A stretch of DNA of 64,000 bases from Euphorbia lathyris (GCF_963576675.1 NC_088916.1:20118501-20182500); one strand, 5' to 3'. Counted from the first letter of the stretch, positions 1 to 11,695 are shown. Notes: a model not told the origin generated them from the sequence alone. Translations and numbers: made by a program.

Positions 1-103
1 GGGCGGCCGCCCAACAAGCCTTGGGCGGCCGCCCAACAAGCCTTGGGCGGCCGCCCAACGACTTTGGGCGACGCCCAATTTTACTTGGGCGTCGCCCAAA
101 GTT
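1..103. repeat. Tandem array of GC-rich palindromes
   Basis: Five consecutive 17-22 bp units begin at 1, 23, 45, 66 and 87. The first three carry the 12-bp perfect palindrome GGGCGGCCGCCC; the last two carry GGGCGACGCCC and GGGCGTCGCCC. The array continues off the left edge. It lies just upstream of the TATA box at 119, so it sits in the enhancer position of the LTR promoter. Confidence 0.85.
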
Positions 104-118
104 CCGGGATCCGTTTCC

Positions 119-128
119 CTATATAAGG
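119..128 (+). promoter_or_regulatory. TATA box of the LTR
   Basis: CTATATAAGG follows the GC palindrome array and precedes an A-rich leader. This spacing is typical of a plant LTR promoter, with transcription expected about 30 bp downstream. Confidence 0.6.
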
Positions 129-539
129 GCACGGATCCCAATGCAAAAAAGGAGGAAGGATTTTTGGAGAGAGCTTTCTCACTCTAAACATTTTTAGAGA
201 GAGAGTGAATTTTTTTTAGAAAAATATTTTTTTCTCTCAAAAATTCCAAATTTCCTAACGTTCAATTTTTACTAAATTTTCATTAAAAACGGAAGATCGT
301 GGTTCGTGGAATCAATCGGCTTCGACTGTCAGATACCGAATTTAAGGTATTATCCGAGGACTAGACTCTCTTTTATTTTATTTTATTTATCTTCTTCTCC
401 TATTTATTTTTATGTTATAGTTTTTATTTATTTAGTTATTTATTTATTTAGTTATTTATTTATGTTGTCACATTTTATTTAATTAGCGTATTTATTTAAT
501 TTCCATTTTGTGTTGAATAAAATTCGGTTTTGTTTTAAA

Positions 540-741
540 ATAAAAAACCTCGTTTTGATATCCCAATACGAACCGTGATCCGATAAAAAGGTAGTTCGGG
601 TATCGAAAACGTTGTAATTACAAGTTTTTAATTTAAAAGAAATTTCCAAATAATGATTTGAAATAAAAAACGTCGTTTAGGAACTTCCGTTTTCGACTAT
701 GATCCATTTTTGGTAGTTCGGAAATCCAAAACGATTGAATT
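540..741. repeat. Two diverged direct repeats inside the LTR
   Basis: About 78 bp at 540-617 recurs at 663-741. Each copy starts with AATAAAAAAC and a CGTTT motif, contains a GATCC(G/A) motif followed by GGTAGTTCGG, and ends with AAAACG and an AATTA. An ancient internal duplication of the LTR. Confidence 0.5.
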
Positions 742-821
742 AGATTTAATTTAAAGCTTTCGAATAAATCCGGAGAATATTGGAGTGCTGCTGTAATTTG
801 TCATTTCTGTCTCTAAATGCT

Positions 822-849
822 GTTTACCGACGGATTTTTCGTCGGTAAA
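822..849. other. Perfect hairpin in the LTR
   Basis: TTTACCGACG is followed seven bases later by its exact reverse complement CGTCGGTAAA. A 10-bp stem with a 7-nt loop stands out in the surrounding AT-rich DNA. It could be a structured element of the R/U5 transcript; no function can be read from it. Confidence 0.5.
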
Positions 850-1667
850 TCTGCCAAAACGTAAAAGATGCCATTTCAGTCCCTTTTTCTTAACTTTTAA
901 GCTTTCAATCCTTAATATATATATGTATAGTTATGTAATATATGTTTTTCAAATTATTTTAGACCTTTAGTATATGTAATTATTTTAGAATATTTGTATG
1001 CTTTTTTATTATTATTCTATTTTACAATATAAGTATAAGTATATATATGTCTTTCTTTTTATTCATTTGAGCTCTATTAGATTCTATTTTGAAGATTATT
1101 TACTTGGGTATTTTGGAAAATAATTAATATATATTAGTATATGTTACTTTTGATATTTAAAACTATAATAGATATGTATATATGTAATTTTGGGATATTT
1201 GAATTATTTTAGTGGTTATTGAAGGAAATTATTTTTGGATGAATATTATTTTCTTAGTTATAGGATTTACTTACTATTTTCACATTTTTAAAGTATAGAT
1301 ATATTGTACCTACTATTTTTATATACATATAGTTTCTTTTGTATAAACTTTTATTTTCTTATTCTATTTTTTGATTTAAATGTATATATATATGCTAGAA
1401 TTACTTTCTTTATTCCTTTGGACCATTCATGGGTCCATGTTTCAAATGGGCTTTATTTGAGTATGAGTCTTGGTTTAAATGAGTTTATTATTACAAGTAT
1501 AATAGGTAGAGAGTCCATTAAATAAGAGAGGAAAATAAATCACAAAAAGAGAGCTTTCAATATAATTATTTAAACTAATGAATTTTTAGAGTTTCCTAAT
1601 GTAAGTAAATAGAGTTGTTTTTGTTAACATTTCAAATCATTTCTCAAAACACCACGTCTTAAAACCT

Positions 1668-1929
1668 TAGTCCGTTCCAACGGCGGATTAAGCGAACATT
1701 ATAATTAAAATCGTTTTCTTTGTGAATAATAGAGTTTTAGAATCATTTTCTTAAAGGATTTGTACAACATGATATTGACTTGTATGTTTAACCACGTTTT
1801 CTCATTAAAAGGTTCTTATCCTAACGTTTTCAAACACTCGAGTCGTTCCAACGGCGATTCGGGTAAAAATTCATCAAACGGGGTTTTAAAACGCACCTAA
1901 ATCGTTCCAACGGTGATTAAGGTGCGAAC
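1668..1929. repeat. Three dispersed copies of a GTTCCAACGG motif
   Basis: The core CGTTCCAACGG(C/T)G(G)ATT occurs at about 1673, 1844 and 1903, each preceded by an AAAAC-rich stretch and followed by G/CGAAC or GGGTA. They are diverged sub-repeats of the same LTR. Confidence 0.5.
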
Positions 1930-2491
1930 CGTGTAAATAAACTCGTTTTGGGGAAAATAAGTTAGTGTAGAATAAACACACAGCGTGACATGTAAATGAA
2001 GTTGTAAATAAATCACTTCTTTCTCCCATTTCTCTGTGTATGTATAACATAAATGGGTGATTCTTTACTAGTATGGCTTTCCAATAATATATGCTCAAAA
2101 CGGTTTCTGAAAAAAGAAAGAAAAGGGTTTCAAATGAATTTTAAACTTAAAGAAGTATACGATTAGTCCGTTATCGCCTAACATGCTGAGTAGGAGGCCG
2201 GTGGTTCATAACCGGGCGATGTCGGGGTGCCTAGTAGCCTTTCTCCGGAAAGGAGCTAGCCTTCTCGGCTCGTACCTAAGTTTCCCAAACCCACACCGGT
2301 CTCCCGCAAGGGATCGGTGTTCATTTTCCCATTCGTGGGTGGCGACTCTTCCATATCTCCGAGCTCTGGTCCTGCCGAGCAGCTTGATTCCACGATTGGT
2401 TGCTTTCGGCGCCAATCACCGTTTACGTCGCCATGAGGTTGTCCACCCCCCGGTTCGCCCGGGAGATTAGGCCGCGGCACCTCGTCTAACA

Positions 2492-3581
2492 CCTGTATGG
2501 CCTGAAGCAAGATCCAAGAGCTTGGTATGAGAGGTTGACAAACTTCCTGCTGACCAGGAACTATGCCAGAGGAAAAGCTAACACAACCTTGTTCATTAAG
2601 AAAAAGGGTAAACATACCCTACTTGCACAAATCTATGTAGATGATATAATATTTGGTGCTACTGACGAATCTTTGTGTAAAGAATTTAGCAAACAGATGC
2701 AAACTGAGTTCGAGATGTCCATGATGGGTGAACTCAACTTCTTCCTTGGACTTCAAATTAAGCAAGGTAAGAATGGCATCTTCATAAGTCAGTCCAAGTA
2801 CACCAAAGAGATGTTAAAGAAATTCGATATGGAAGATTGCAAACCCATATCAACCCCTATAGGTACTGATACTGTCTTATGCAAAGATGAGAAGAGTAAG
2901 TCAATAGATAGTAAACTTTATTGAGGTATGATAGGCTCCTTACTTTATCTCACAGCTAGTAGACCTGATATACAGTACTCAGTATGTTATTGTGCAAGAT
3001 ATCAAGCTGACTCTAGGGAATCTCACTTAATTGCTGTAAAAAGAATTTTTAGATATTTGCAGAGCTCAGTTGATGCAGGTTTATGGTATCCAACCTCAAA
3101 TGACTTCACACTCATTGGATATACTAATGATGACTATGGACGAGATAAGCTAGAATGTAAAAGTACTTCAGGAGGATGTCATTTCCTTGGAAGCTGTCTA
3201 GTATCTTGGTTCAGCAAGAAGCAGTCATCAGTTGCCTTGTCTACAACTGAAGCTGAGTACGTAGCTGCTAGAAGCTGTGTTGCCCAAGTTCTATGGATTA
3301 AGCAACAACTTAAGGATTATGGAGTAAAAACAGAAACAATAGAGATCAAATGTGACAATAAGAGTGCCATTGATCTATCCAAGAATCCAATCCAACACAG
3401 CAGGATGAAGCATGTCAGCATAAGGCATCACTTCATCAGAGATCACGTACTAAAGGGAGAGATCAAACTGACCTATGTACCAACAGATGAATAGCTTGCA
3501 GATATCTTCACCAAGCCATTGGCTCGTGAACAATTCAACATACTAAGGGAAGCTATCGGTATGTCTAATCCTTTTCAATAA
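2492..3581 (+). pseudogene. Copia pol 3' fragment: reverse transcriptase end and RNase H, with two stops
   Basis: The frame opens at the insertion boundary with the copia RT signature YGLKQDPRAWY and continues through the catalytic YVDDIIFG box, KYTKEMLKKF, SRPDIQYSV, the RNase H stretch with STTEAEY, and the terminal ADIFTKPL motif, ending at TAA 3579-3581. All of it is in one frame, but TGA at 2922-2924 (before GMIGSLLYL) and TAG at 3492-3494 (in the place of the usual Gln before LADIFTKPL) interrupt it. The N-terminal RT, integrase, protease and gag are missing on this side of the LTR insertion. The aligned motifs make the identity certain; the stops make it non-functional unless read through. 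Confidence 0.93.
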
Positions 3582-3599
3582 TTCTATGTGAAAAATTGA

Positions 3600-3795
3600 A
3601 TGTTGAGTGATTGCCATGCTGAGTGAATTCAAAAATTAGTAACTACTACATACTGAGCTTAAAATGTAGAAAATCACTCTATGCTAAGTTAATGTACATG
3701 TTGAGTGATTATCCTGAGTAAATACACATGCTGAGTGATCACTCTATGCTGAGTAGATATACATGCTGAGTGATTATCCTATGCTAAGTTACTAA
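3600..3795 (+). repeat. TGCTGAGTGAT repeat cluster between pol and the env-like ORF
   Basis: The motif TGCTGAGTGATNAT or a close variant (TGTTGAGTGATT, TGCTGAGTGAATT, TGCTGAGTAGAT, TGCTAAGTT) recurs about eight times, roughly every 20-40 bp, separated by ATACACA- or TATCC-type spacers. The same CTGAGT word is frequent in the LTR at 16539-17965 and in the LTR at 61271-62608, so it is a feature of this Sirevirus family rather than a chance microsatellite. Confidence 0.65.
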
Positions 3796-4153
3796 GAGAT
3801 AAGAAATTCATCTACGTAGAACCAGGTACTCAGTATCACAAATGCTTCGAACTCTAGTAAAACTGAGTAAAACCTACTTGCACCATTAAATGCTAACACA
3901 TGTAATAAATAGCACCTAGGATAACGTAAGCAATAATGGCAAAACCCATGCGCCGAACGTGTCATAAATGACAGAATCTCTGTCGATTGAACATCCCAAG
4001 GAAAAATGGCTAGTCCAACGAATAGGATCGATTTAAATCTCTACAAATAGTGGAAGATTTCCCACTTAATCATCTTTACACTTGAATCCTTTGGCATTCC
4101 AATCTTTGTCTCTCTCTGAATTTCAAAATCCCTCGAAAATCTCTGAGAAGAAA

Positions 4154-7150
4154 ATGTCGAACCCTCAGAATGTCTCCGGTGGTGATTCCGAAAAACATCA
4201 CACCGATGAAAATCCAAACTCTCCTCCCCAGCTTAACCAAACTCCGAACAAAAACCCTCAAGCTGACCCAGCAAGCTCTTCAAAGAAGCCCAAGGAAAGG
4301 ACCATGGTCAAGGTCCACAAGAACGTCAATAATCTGGAAGTTCTGAAATGTAGATGGTTCTCTCCCAGCTTCATCACCGATGAAAAACCCTTCTGTGAGT
4401 GGATTGAGAAGAATGAATGGGTAGGACTCTTCTTTCTCTCTGGGAAAACATATCTTAGGTTAATTAGGGAATTTTACTCCAATCTTTATATCGATAAAGA
4501 AGATGCTGACTACTTGGAAACTTCCGTCAAGGGGCACAAGATAACAATCACCCCATCTTACTTAGCAACCTTACTCAACCTGCCAGAGGAAGGAAAAGAG
4601 TTTAGGACAACCAAAGAAACGCTTGACCATGTCAAAGGATTCTGCAAACCAAAGAATCGCAAAGGAGAGATACCCAGCACATGTATGGGGCAAAATCAGA
4701 AGATGGCTCATTACATATTGATCAACTTCATCTTTCCAAAGCTCAACTTAGTATCGTCGGCCTCCAACTTCGAGCAGTGCTTCATATGGCACATGCTGAC
4801 CTACAACCCACTCAATATACCGGTGTTTCTAGTCGGTGCACTTCAAGAAGGAGGTAAGAAACTCAGACCGGGCTCCCTAATCACTAAAATCCTCGAAGAT
4901 CGGAAAATAGAAACAATCAATAAAACTCAGAGTTTGGGAACTGAAATTACAGCGGCTCTGCTATTTGGGTTAGTATTCAACCAGCCTTTGAAGGGGACTG
5001 AAGATGTTGAGGAAGATGAAGAAGAAAATGATGCTGAACAGGAAGTGGAACCAAAGAAAGGAAAGAAAGTTATTGTTGAGTCTGCTGAGCCAGCAAAGAC
5101 AAAGAAGAAGAGAAAAGCACTTGAAACGTGCTCAAAGGATATTGATACTGTCCCAAGGAAGGTACGAGCTGTATCTAAGGGGAAGAAAGTTGATGCTGAC
5201 CAAACACCTAAGTCAGCAGAGAAACGAAAAGGGCAAGTTGAGCCCGAAGAGGAGAGTGAAGAAACTCCAGAACAACCTCTGCAGAAGAAAAGAAGAAGCT
5301 CTGCACAGAAAATTATTGAAGCTGACCCCCTCGACTGGGTTGTCACTCCTAAATCACACTTCGTCAAAAGTCTCGGGATTGACCTTGAACAAACCCCTAT
5401 TGAGCAAGAAGAGGAAGAACAGAGAAATGATGGCACTCAGCCTGATATTGCGGAAGAAGAGCATGCTGAGAAAACACAAACTGAGGATAATGCTGAGCAA
5501 GAGGAGAATCCAAATATGGAACATCAAATAGTTGATGTTGAGCTCACCGAAAATAACAGTGCAGAAGATGAAATCAATGCTGATCTTAGGGAAAACTCCT
5601 CTTCTGACTCTAGTGAAGATATTCAAGCTGATCCTTCACCTCCTAAAGCTAAGGCATTCAAAAGGCTAAAGAAGAAAGCCTATAAAGCATCTGTTATTGA
5701 TCTGTTAGGTGATTCTCCGCTTCGAGACCCAATCACCGATCTATCTGACATCCAGTTTCGATACTTCTCCAATGATACTGAGTCTCCTCCTAAGGAACCT
5801 GCGGAAAATCAAGCCTCTGTTACTCATACTGAGGAACAAGCCAAGACTCTGGAAAATCCAAATTCTGTCGAGTAAGAGCTCGAAGTCCAAGTTGCTCAAG
5901 ATGGGGAGCAAACGATGGAACAACCTGATCAACTTCCACATCATATTGAGCAGGTCAACATCTCTGTAAGTCCTTCACCGCAAACCCAGAATACACAGAA
6001 TGTTGAGCACTCAGCTCCTCATACTGAGCTACCACAAGGCCCAACCATTGACCAACCAAACCAAACTGGTAAGCAACCAACTCCACCACCATCAAGTTCA
6101 ACTTCAATTCCTGCCTCTGAGTCAAATCCTGCTAGTAACTTGGCCTATCTGAGTGCTACTGAGTCTGGGCGCAAAATCATTGCCACTGCTCAGTCTCTTC
6201 TTCAGGATTTGAATCCTATTCATACAGATGCTACTGGGTCCGCAAATCTTGAGTCCTCCCCAATCTCATCCATCACTCAGCTTCTGAACGAAATTCGGAG
6301 CCTTAAAGATCTCATCAGTGTTATGACCACGGTCCAGACACAGCAACCTAAGCAAGACCAAATTGCCAAGGTAACTGAACTATTGCTCATGATGGTCAAC
6401 CACATGAATGCACTTGAAGGCAAAGTCCAGAGTTTCTCTGACGTAAATCCGGGGTATGCTACTTCTATTGAGCTTAAAGACTACTTTGCTAAGCTGACCA
6501 CGGACCTGGCCAACATTGGATCTACGGTTCATTCTGAATATGCCACTTCTGCTGAGTTGAACCAATACTTCTCAAAGTTGACCTCTGATCTGAACTGCAC
6601 ACGTGAATTGATTTCCTCCACTTCTCAATGTACCATTGATCAACTGAGTGAAGCTGTGCGTTTACTAAATGTAAACAAGGAAAAGATGGATGTTGACCCC
6701 ATCAATACTGATGCACTTCTGAGCCTTTCGCGATCAGTACGTTTCACCAATGCTCAACGCCAATTCTATGACTCAGCTGTGCTCAAAATGTACCACCAAT
6801 CCTATGCCCAGCTAACTGAGTCCATCTTCTGGATCAGCAAATCTCATGAGTGTCTCATCAGCATGCTGAGTGGCTCCCTACGGGTTCCTAGATCTATTCA
6901 AGATGATTGTGTTCCAGTTATTGATGGCCTGAGTGAGAGTACAAGGAGGTTGAAGCGTTATTCCAACGCTTTGTCTGCTGCTGCTAGAAATGATACTTTT
7001 CTTCCTCCTCCTCCCGATGATGGCAAAACGGGGGAGAGAAAACAAGATGGAATTCAGCACGCAGGTGGTGCATCAGGCAGTAAAGAAAAAGGCAAAGACA
7101 AGTATCAAGCTGAGCATCAAGCTCAAGTTACCTTAAAGAAGAAAAAGTAG
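4154..7150 (+). pseudogene. Sirevirus env-like ORF (plant transposon protein domain), one internal stop
   Basis: One reading frame spans 998 residues and is broken only by TAA at 5873-5875. The frame continues directly (EVQVAQDGEQ) and ends at TAG 7148-7150. I chose ATG 4154 (MSNPQNVSGG); the frame is open upstream to 4082 but only from a TTG. Residues about 70-260 form a globular region with REFYSNLYI and LATLLNLPEEGKEF, resembling the plant transposon protein domain found in retroelement ORFs. Then come a long Lys/Glu-rich acidic and basic low-complexity region, a Ser/Pro/Thr-rich stretch, and a Leu-rich, coiled-coil-prone C-terminal part ending in a Lys-rich tail. I see no clear signal peptide or transmembrane helix. 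Its place after pol matches SIRE1 ORF4, whose function is unknown. A single C-to-T change could explain the stop. Confidence 0.75.
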
Positions 7151-7480
7151 CTTAGTCGTACTTTAGGACTTAGCATGTACTTTGTGGTTAATATTTTGTG
7201 TGCTTGATATTTTGTGTGCTTGATATTTTATGTGCTTCATAGGTTAATCTATGTTAAGAACTATTCTATCTGAATTATCTAAATACCATGCCTAATGTTA
7301 TGTGCTAAAAGCTGATCGATCAAAATTGAACAAACAAGTAAAAGTAAACATACTCAGTATACGTTAAACACTAAAACAATCTGTGTATCAAACTGAGTAT
7401 TTAACCATTTCTGAAAACTGACCTAGACTCATCTAAATTAGATCTTGGAAGGTCTAGAATTGAACTAAGTCAGTGCATGC

Positions 7481-9014
7481 TGTTAAGCCCAAAATATACC
7501 TAAAATATCATCAATAATTACATCAATATTGCTACGAATTTATGCTATTTATAATTGTTTAGAAAGCTTTTACTCTCGAATATGTTTATTTCTTGTAAGG
7601 TACGTAAATATTTGGTAAAATCCAAATAGGAACGAAAAGAGCTCAAAAATAGAAGAAAAACCCTACAAAAGGAGTCGAAGACGACAAAGATCAATTACAC
7701 CAAAACAAGGACAAAGACGAATTCAGAAACAGAGAAAAATGCAAATTCTCAACAGAGAATCCAAAATTCTCGGTAGAGAATTTGGGGCCGCGACAGGGAA
7801 TCTCAAATTCTCGGTCGCGACACGCCCTTTCGTCCGAAGGCTGAAAAATCAGTTCCTCATTCTCGGCAGAGAATTTCCATTCTCGGTAAGAGCAGAAATT
7901 CTGCCAAGTACAATGAACACATGTTAAAATCCAAGAAACGCGTTCGTTCGGGTGGATAAAGACGTCCTTTCACAACGGATATGACTCTCCACAATGGATA
8001 CGTCCTTTCACAACGGACACGACACTTCAATCACGACTCTTCAACATCTATAAATAAAGAGTTGATTGAGAGTTGAAAAATGAATAATAAGAGAGTTAGA
8101 TTTTTAGATTAGTGCAAGAGTTATGCAGAAACTCTGACTCAGAAATGAGTCAGAGATTAGAATTTCATTTCTGTTCAAAGCAATATGATGTACACACATT
8201 GTTTATTCAATAATAACAAGTTTAGTAGCGTTTAGACATTGTTCCAGTTTAGTTTTCATTTTGGTAGTAGACTGACCCAGTCTCTATTACGAAGATTCAG
8301 CGAGAAGATTGAGTAGAGGATCCGCCCCTGAGCCTGACAAACTCTAACGAAACCCAAGGAAAGGATTGATCAACCCGTTCACTTGCAAGTCGTCGAATGT
8401 TTCCATGCTCCATGTTCTCTGTAAACTTGTATCAATTTATATTTCATCTAATAAAGTCCGTTCTATTCGATAGATTTTTATGCAGCACTTATGGTAACCA
8501 ATCCACTAAAGTGACTGCTGGTGTTTTCATTAAAACGTATTTAATCCAAAATCTTTACAAGGAAACTTTGTTGAACACTTCGACAAATTATTATCTCGAA
8601 AGAGTTTTAATTTGATTAAGGGCAACTATCCCGAAAGGGTTTTGTCATGTTCAAAGCCAATTAATTAGAGGTTCCGTCATTTATTTCATCTTTATAATTC
8701 GTACAAAGTTTAAAGTTGTTTTCTTTGCTTAATGCAAATAAATACATTTGTTTACTTTTCTAAAAAGTACTAAACGTTCATATCTTGCAAATTCATTCTT
8801 AAATCAGAATATTTTCTAACGTTTTCATAATCTAACCTAATTCTCATTCTAGCAATTTCAAAACCAAAACCGATTAAACGATTTTCCCATATTATAAACC
8901 TTAAAGTAAATTTAACCGATTGTAAATAAGTTTTGTTAAAAAAACGTTCCCTGTGGGATCGATATCTTTTATTACTACAAGCGTATACCGTGCACTTGCG
9001 GAAATCGCTCAACA
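7481..9014 (+). repeat. 5' LTR of the nested element
   Basis: 1534 bp bounded by TGTTAAGCCC and GCTCAACA. A TATA box (CTATAAATAAA) is at 8048-8058. Upstream of it are two TTTCACAACGGA words and related CCACAATGGA boxes (about 7968-8025), plus palindromic modules such as TTCTCGGTAGAGAATT and TTCTCGGTCGCGACA near 7765-7830. By eye it differs from the 3' LTR at about 16 positions. Confidence 0.9.
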
Positions 9015-9020
9015 AGTTTT

Positions 9021-9038
9021 TGGCGCCGTTGCCGGGGA
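9021..9038 (+). other. Primer binding site, tRNA-Asp
   Basis: TGGCGCCGTTGCCGGGGA, six bases after the LTR, is the exact complement of the 3' end of plant tRNA-Asp(GTC) including the CCA tail, as used by Athila/Tat-type Ty3/gypsy elements. It fixes the polarity of the nested element as +. Confidence 0.9.
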
Positions 9039-10054
9039 ACGCCAAATTTTTAACAAAAATTTATATTTTTCGTGTTTTATTTCGAACCTTGGTTTATAGT
9101 ATATGTATTTATTTATTTATTAGTTTTTATTTTTTGAGGATAGTCACTAGGACTAAATCCTTGTTGTTATTTAACGTTTGCAATTAGATATTTGCAGATA
9201 AAAAAATTCAAGTTTTTTCAAAGATAACCTGGAGATTTGATTATCAATGAAATCATAGAAGGAGTCTACAGAAAAGAAATTTGGCTAGCAGATACATCAG
9301 AAGGGAAAGAAGATTTTTGAAACAGGATGTCAGACGTGACATATGATTTTTTTAGAAAATTTACCTTTTCCCCAAACACATTTCACTCTTTTCTATAAAC
9401 TAAACCCTTCACCAACATATCAAATTTCTTTGTTAAGAAATTTATTCATTTCCTTCAAACCCAAATAATTTCCCTTTTTATCACATCCTTAAACACCTAC
9501 ATCTATCTCTCTAAGAAATCACCATGGAAAATCTTCTCAGACCGATATATCAGAAGTAGGATGAAATTATCTTATCCGCCAGGAAGGAATTGTATACTTT
9601 TAATTTAGTTTTGAAAGTTTCAGTTTATGTGCGTAGTTTTTGTTCGAGGCCAGAACCAGAAGTTCGGGCATTTAACCGAAATCACTAGATCCTTAAATTG
9701 AGAAAACGCTAAAAAAAGAAAGCGCTTAAAAAATATAAAAAAAAAGAAGAGAAAAAAATATATACATTAATAATTTCAAGTTGGGGTACAGTTCTACTTT
9801 CTTTTATTACTTCTTGAAATTATTCTCAGGTAAGTTATATGGACAGAACCATTATTTAAAAACCGGTCTAAGTAATTGATTATGTCCATAATTTTGATTC
9901 TCCTTGAGAATTCTTAAGGTTTATCACATTTTTTAGTTTTTAGTTTTTCATATTTTAATTTTTACATTTCATTTCATTTTAGTTTATACATTAGTCTTTA
10001 GTTTAGAAATCTCTACAGTAATTTTTATTTGAAGTTTTATAAATTTCTGAACTT

Positions 10055-10248
10055 ACTGAGAATATGAATTCTCAGTAGAGAATTCAGGATTTTCAAAATT
10101 TCAAGGGAAAGGAAGAAATTTTTTTTTTCTGAACTTACCGAGAATCGAAATTCTCTGCCGAGAATTTAAAATTCTCGGTAACTTCAGCGAGATTTAAAGA
10201 AAAAAAAACTTTGCCGCGACCGCGAATCGCCATTCACGGTCGCGACAC
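10055..10248 (+). repeat. Internal CCGAGAATT/GCGACC palindromic modules, cluster 1
   Basis: Imperfect palindromes built from CTGAGAAT/ATTCTCAG and CCGAGAATTT/AAATTCTCGG are followed by a GC-rich module, GCCGCGACCGCGAATCGCC...GGTCGCGAC. The same two-part arrangement is in both LTRs (about 7765-7830) and again at 12120-12245, so three separate regions of one element share it. Confidence 0.7.
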
Positions 10249-10577
10249 GGGCGTCTATCAGACCTTTATCTTTTCTTTCTTCTTCAGTTCATGCACCATT
10301 TCGAAAAATTAAGCTTCTTCATGTTCAAATGGTGTGAATTTACACCTTTTTAATCCCAACAGACACCTTGAATTGTCCTGGATTGATTATAAAGTAATTG
10401 ACAAAGTTCAGACTTCTGTTCTTACATTTTTTATTCATCTCTATCAGACAGAATCTGATTTCTCTTTATTTCATCCTAACATCATTATAAATAATTAGAG
10501 AAGATCAGATTTCCATACTTTTTCATCTCTTTCAGACAAAATCTGATATTCTTCTCCAATTATTCAAACCTTTCAAA

Positions 10578-10724
10578 ATGTTCCAGAGACTTTTTCCTTT
10601 TCTCAAAAGCATGATTTCCAATCATAAATCTTCCAAGAAGATTACTGCTGCACGCAACAAGCGTCCTGATTTTTCAGAATGCTATGATGCACCATTTCCA
10701 TTTACATACATACTGAAGAACTAA
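10578..10724 (+). CDS. Small ORF, 48 residues, unknown
   Basis: ATG 10578 to TAA 10722 encodes a basic peptide beginning MFQRLFPFLKSMISNHK and containing SSKKITAARNKRPDF. It is the first ORF of less AT-biased composition after the primer site. I recognise no family. It may be a chance ORF or a remnant of gag; only conservation in other copies would support it. Confidence 0.2.
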   Translation: MFQRLFPFLKSMISNHKSSKKITAARNKRPDFSECYDAPFPFTYILKN

Positions 10725-10794
10725 GATATTATAAAACTATTTGTTGTATATAGTTTGTATATAGGTTTGATTTGTGTTTGTTCTTTCTGTAACT

Positions 10795-11695
10795 TGTATA
10801 TATGTCTTCTAATTTTATTAAACTATCAAGTTTGATTCTTTGATTCTTTTTGCTTAAACATACGTTAACCATACAAGTTATACGAATACATTTGAATCTA
10901 AGTTTAAATGAAATAGTTTAACTTTTAATCTGAATCCAAGTTTAAATGAAACAGTATAACTTTTACAATGACTCTGTAATTATTTTGAATCTGTATCCAT
11001 TTCAGAAATGTTTCTGAACATCTGACTTTTCATATATATTACATGCTCATAAATTATAAATCATTAATAACTATTTCATGAACGTTCATTTTATATGATA
11101 ATTCTAAGTTTTGTTCTGTATATATGTTTTTCAATTTTGATAACATATCAACTTTGATTCTTTGGTTCTTTTTGATTCATATGTGTTAACTATGCAAATT
11201 ATTTGAATGAATCTGTATATATGTCCATATGGAACAGTATCACCTTCACCATGAATTTGTCTATAATGTTAAAATGAATCTGTATGTCATTTCATTATTC
11301 TGCATAAGTTTCAATGTTTCAGATTTAATATGAATCAGTGATTAATAATTTGATTTGTTTAATTTTCATATGTTTTTGTATATAGGTTTGTTTCTAATCT
11401 TTCTTGTACATATGTTAATATTCATTTATGTAAATATGTGTTATGCAATACGAATTCCAATTCATTTCATACTTTAATCTTATGTTCTGGTTTATGATTG
11501 TTAAAATTTATACACTATTAGCACATGAATCTGTTCATATATATATCTTAAATGCTAATAAGTTATAATCATTATTAACTATTGAACATAATAGTGAATT
11601 TTCATTTTTAATTAAATCATCAAGTTTACTTTTTATTTGTTGATTCATTTATGTTAATCATGATAATTATTTAACATATATCCGTATGCACTTAT
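10795..11695 (+). repeat. Diverged tandem repeats in the nested element
   Basis: Three blocks starting near 10795, 11115 and 11600 share the order TATATGT, TCAA(A/G)TTT, a GATTCTTT(G) stretch, a T-rich run, (A/T)TGTTAA(C/T)(C/T)AT, and an (A)TTATTTGAAT-like end. The spacing is 320-480 bp and divergence is high. The rest of 9040-14800 is AT-rich with nothing else I can identify. Confidence 0.4.

Larger units (their letters stand above)
1..2491 (+). mobile_element. Right part of an LTR (unclassified, probably Ty3/gypsy) inserted in the Sirevirus reverse transcriptase
   Basis: Non-coding sequence containing a TATA box at 119-128, a long AT-rich stretch and a GC-rich end (about 2160-2491). It stops at TAACA (2487-2491), and the copia reverse transcriptase frame starts directly after it at 2492, so 2491 looks like the precise right edge of an LTR ending in CA. 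The promoter near the left edge of the window suggests U3 ends there and R/U5 fills the rest; such a long LTR would fit the Tat/Ogre/Retand group, but that is inference. The left edge, any second LTR and the target duplication lie outside the window, so a solo LTR and a 3' LTR cannot be told apart. Short ORFs in 1304-2615 look like chance ORFs. Confidence 0.55.

Noticed and set aside
822..849. Hairpin as a transcription terminator
   Set aside because: Intrinsic hairpin terminators are bacterial; this is plant LTR DNA.
2183..2615. Overlapping ORFs in the GC-rich LTR end
   Set aside because: They fall in an LTR, overlap on both strands, cross the insertion boundary and resemble no protein family.
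4082..4153. Longer start of the env-like ORF
   Set aside because: The extension begins with TTG; the first ATG in frame is 4154 and gives a plausible start.
4927..5626. Minus-strand and other-frame ORFs of 90-175 residues within the env-like ORF
   Set aside because: They are shadows of the Lys/Glu-rich coding sequence on the + strand and have low-complexity Ser/Phe-rich translations.
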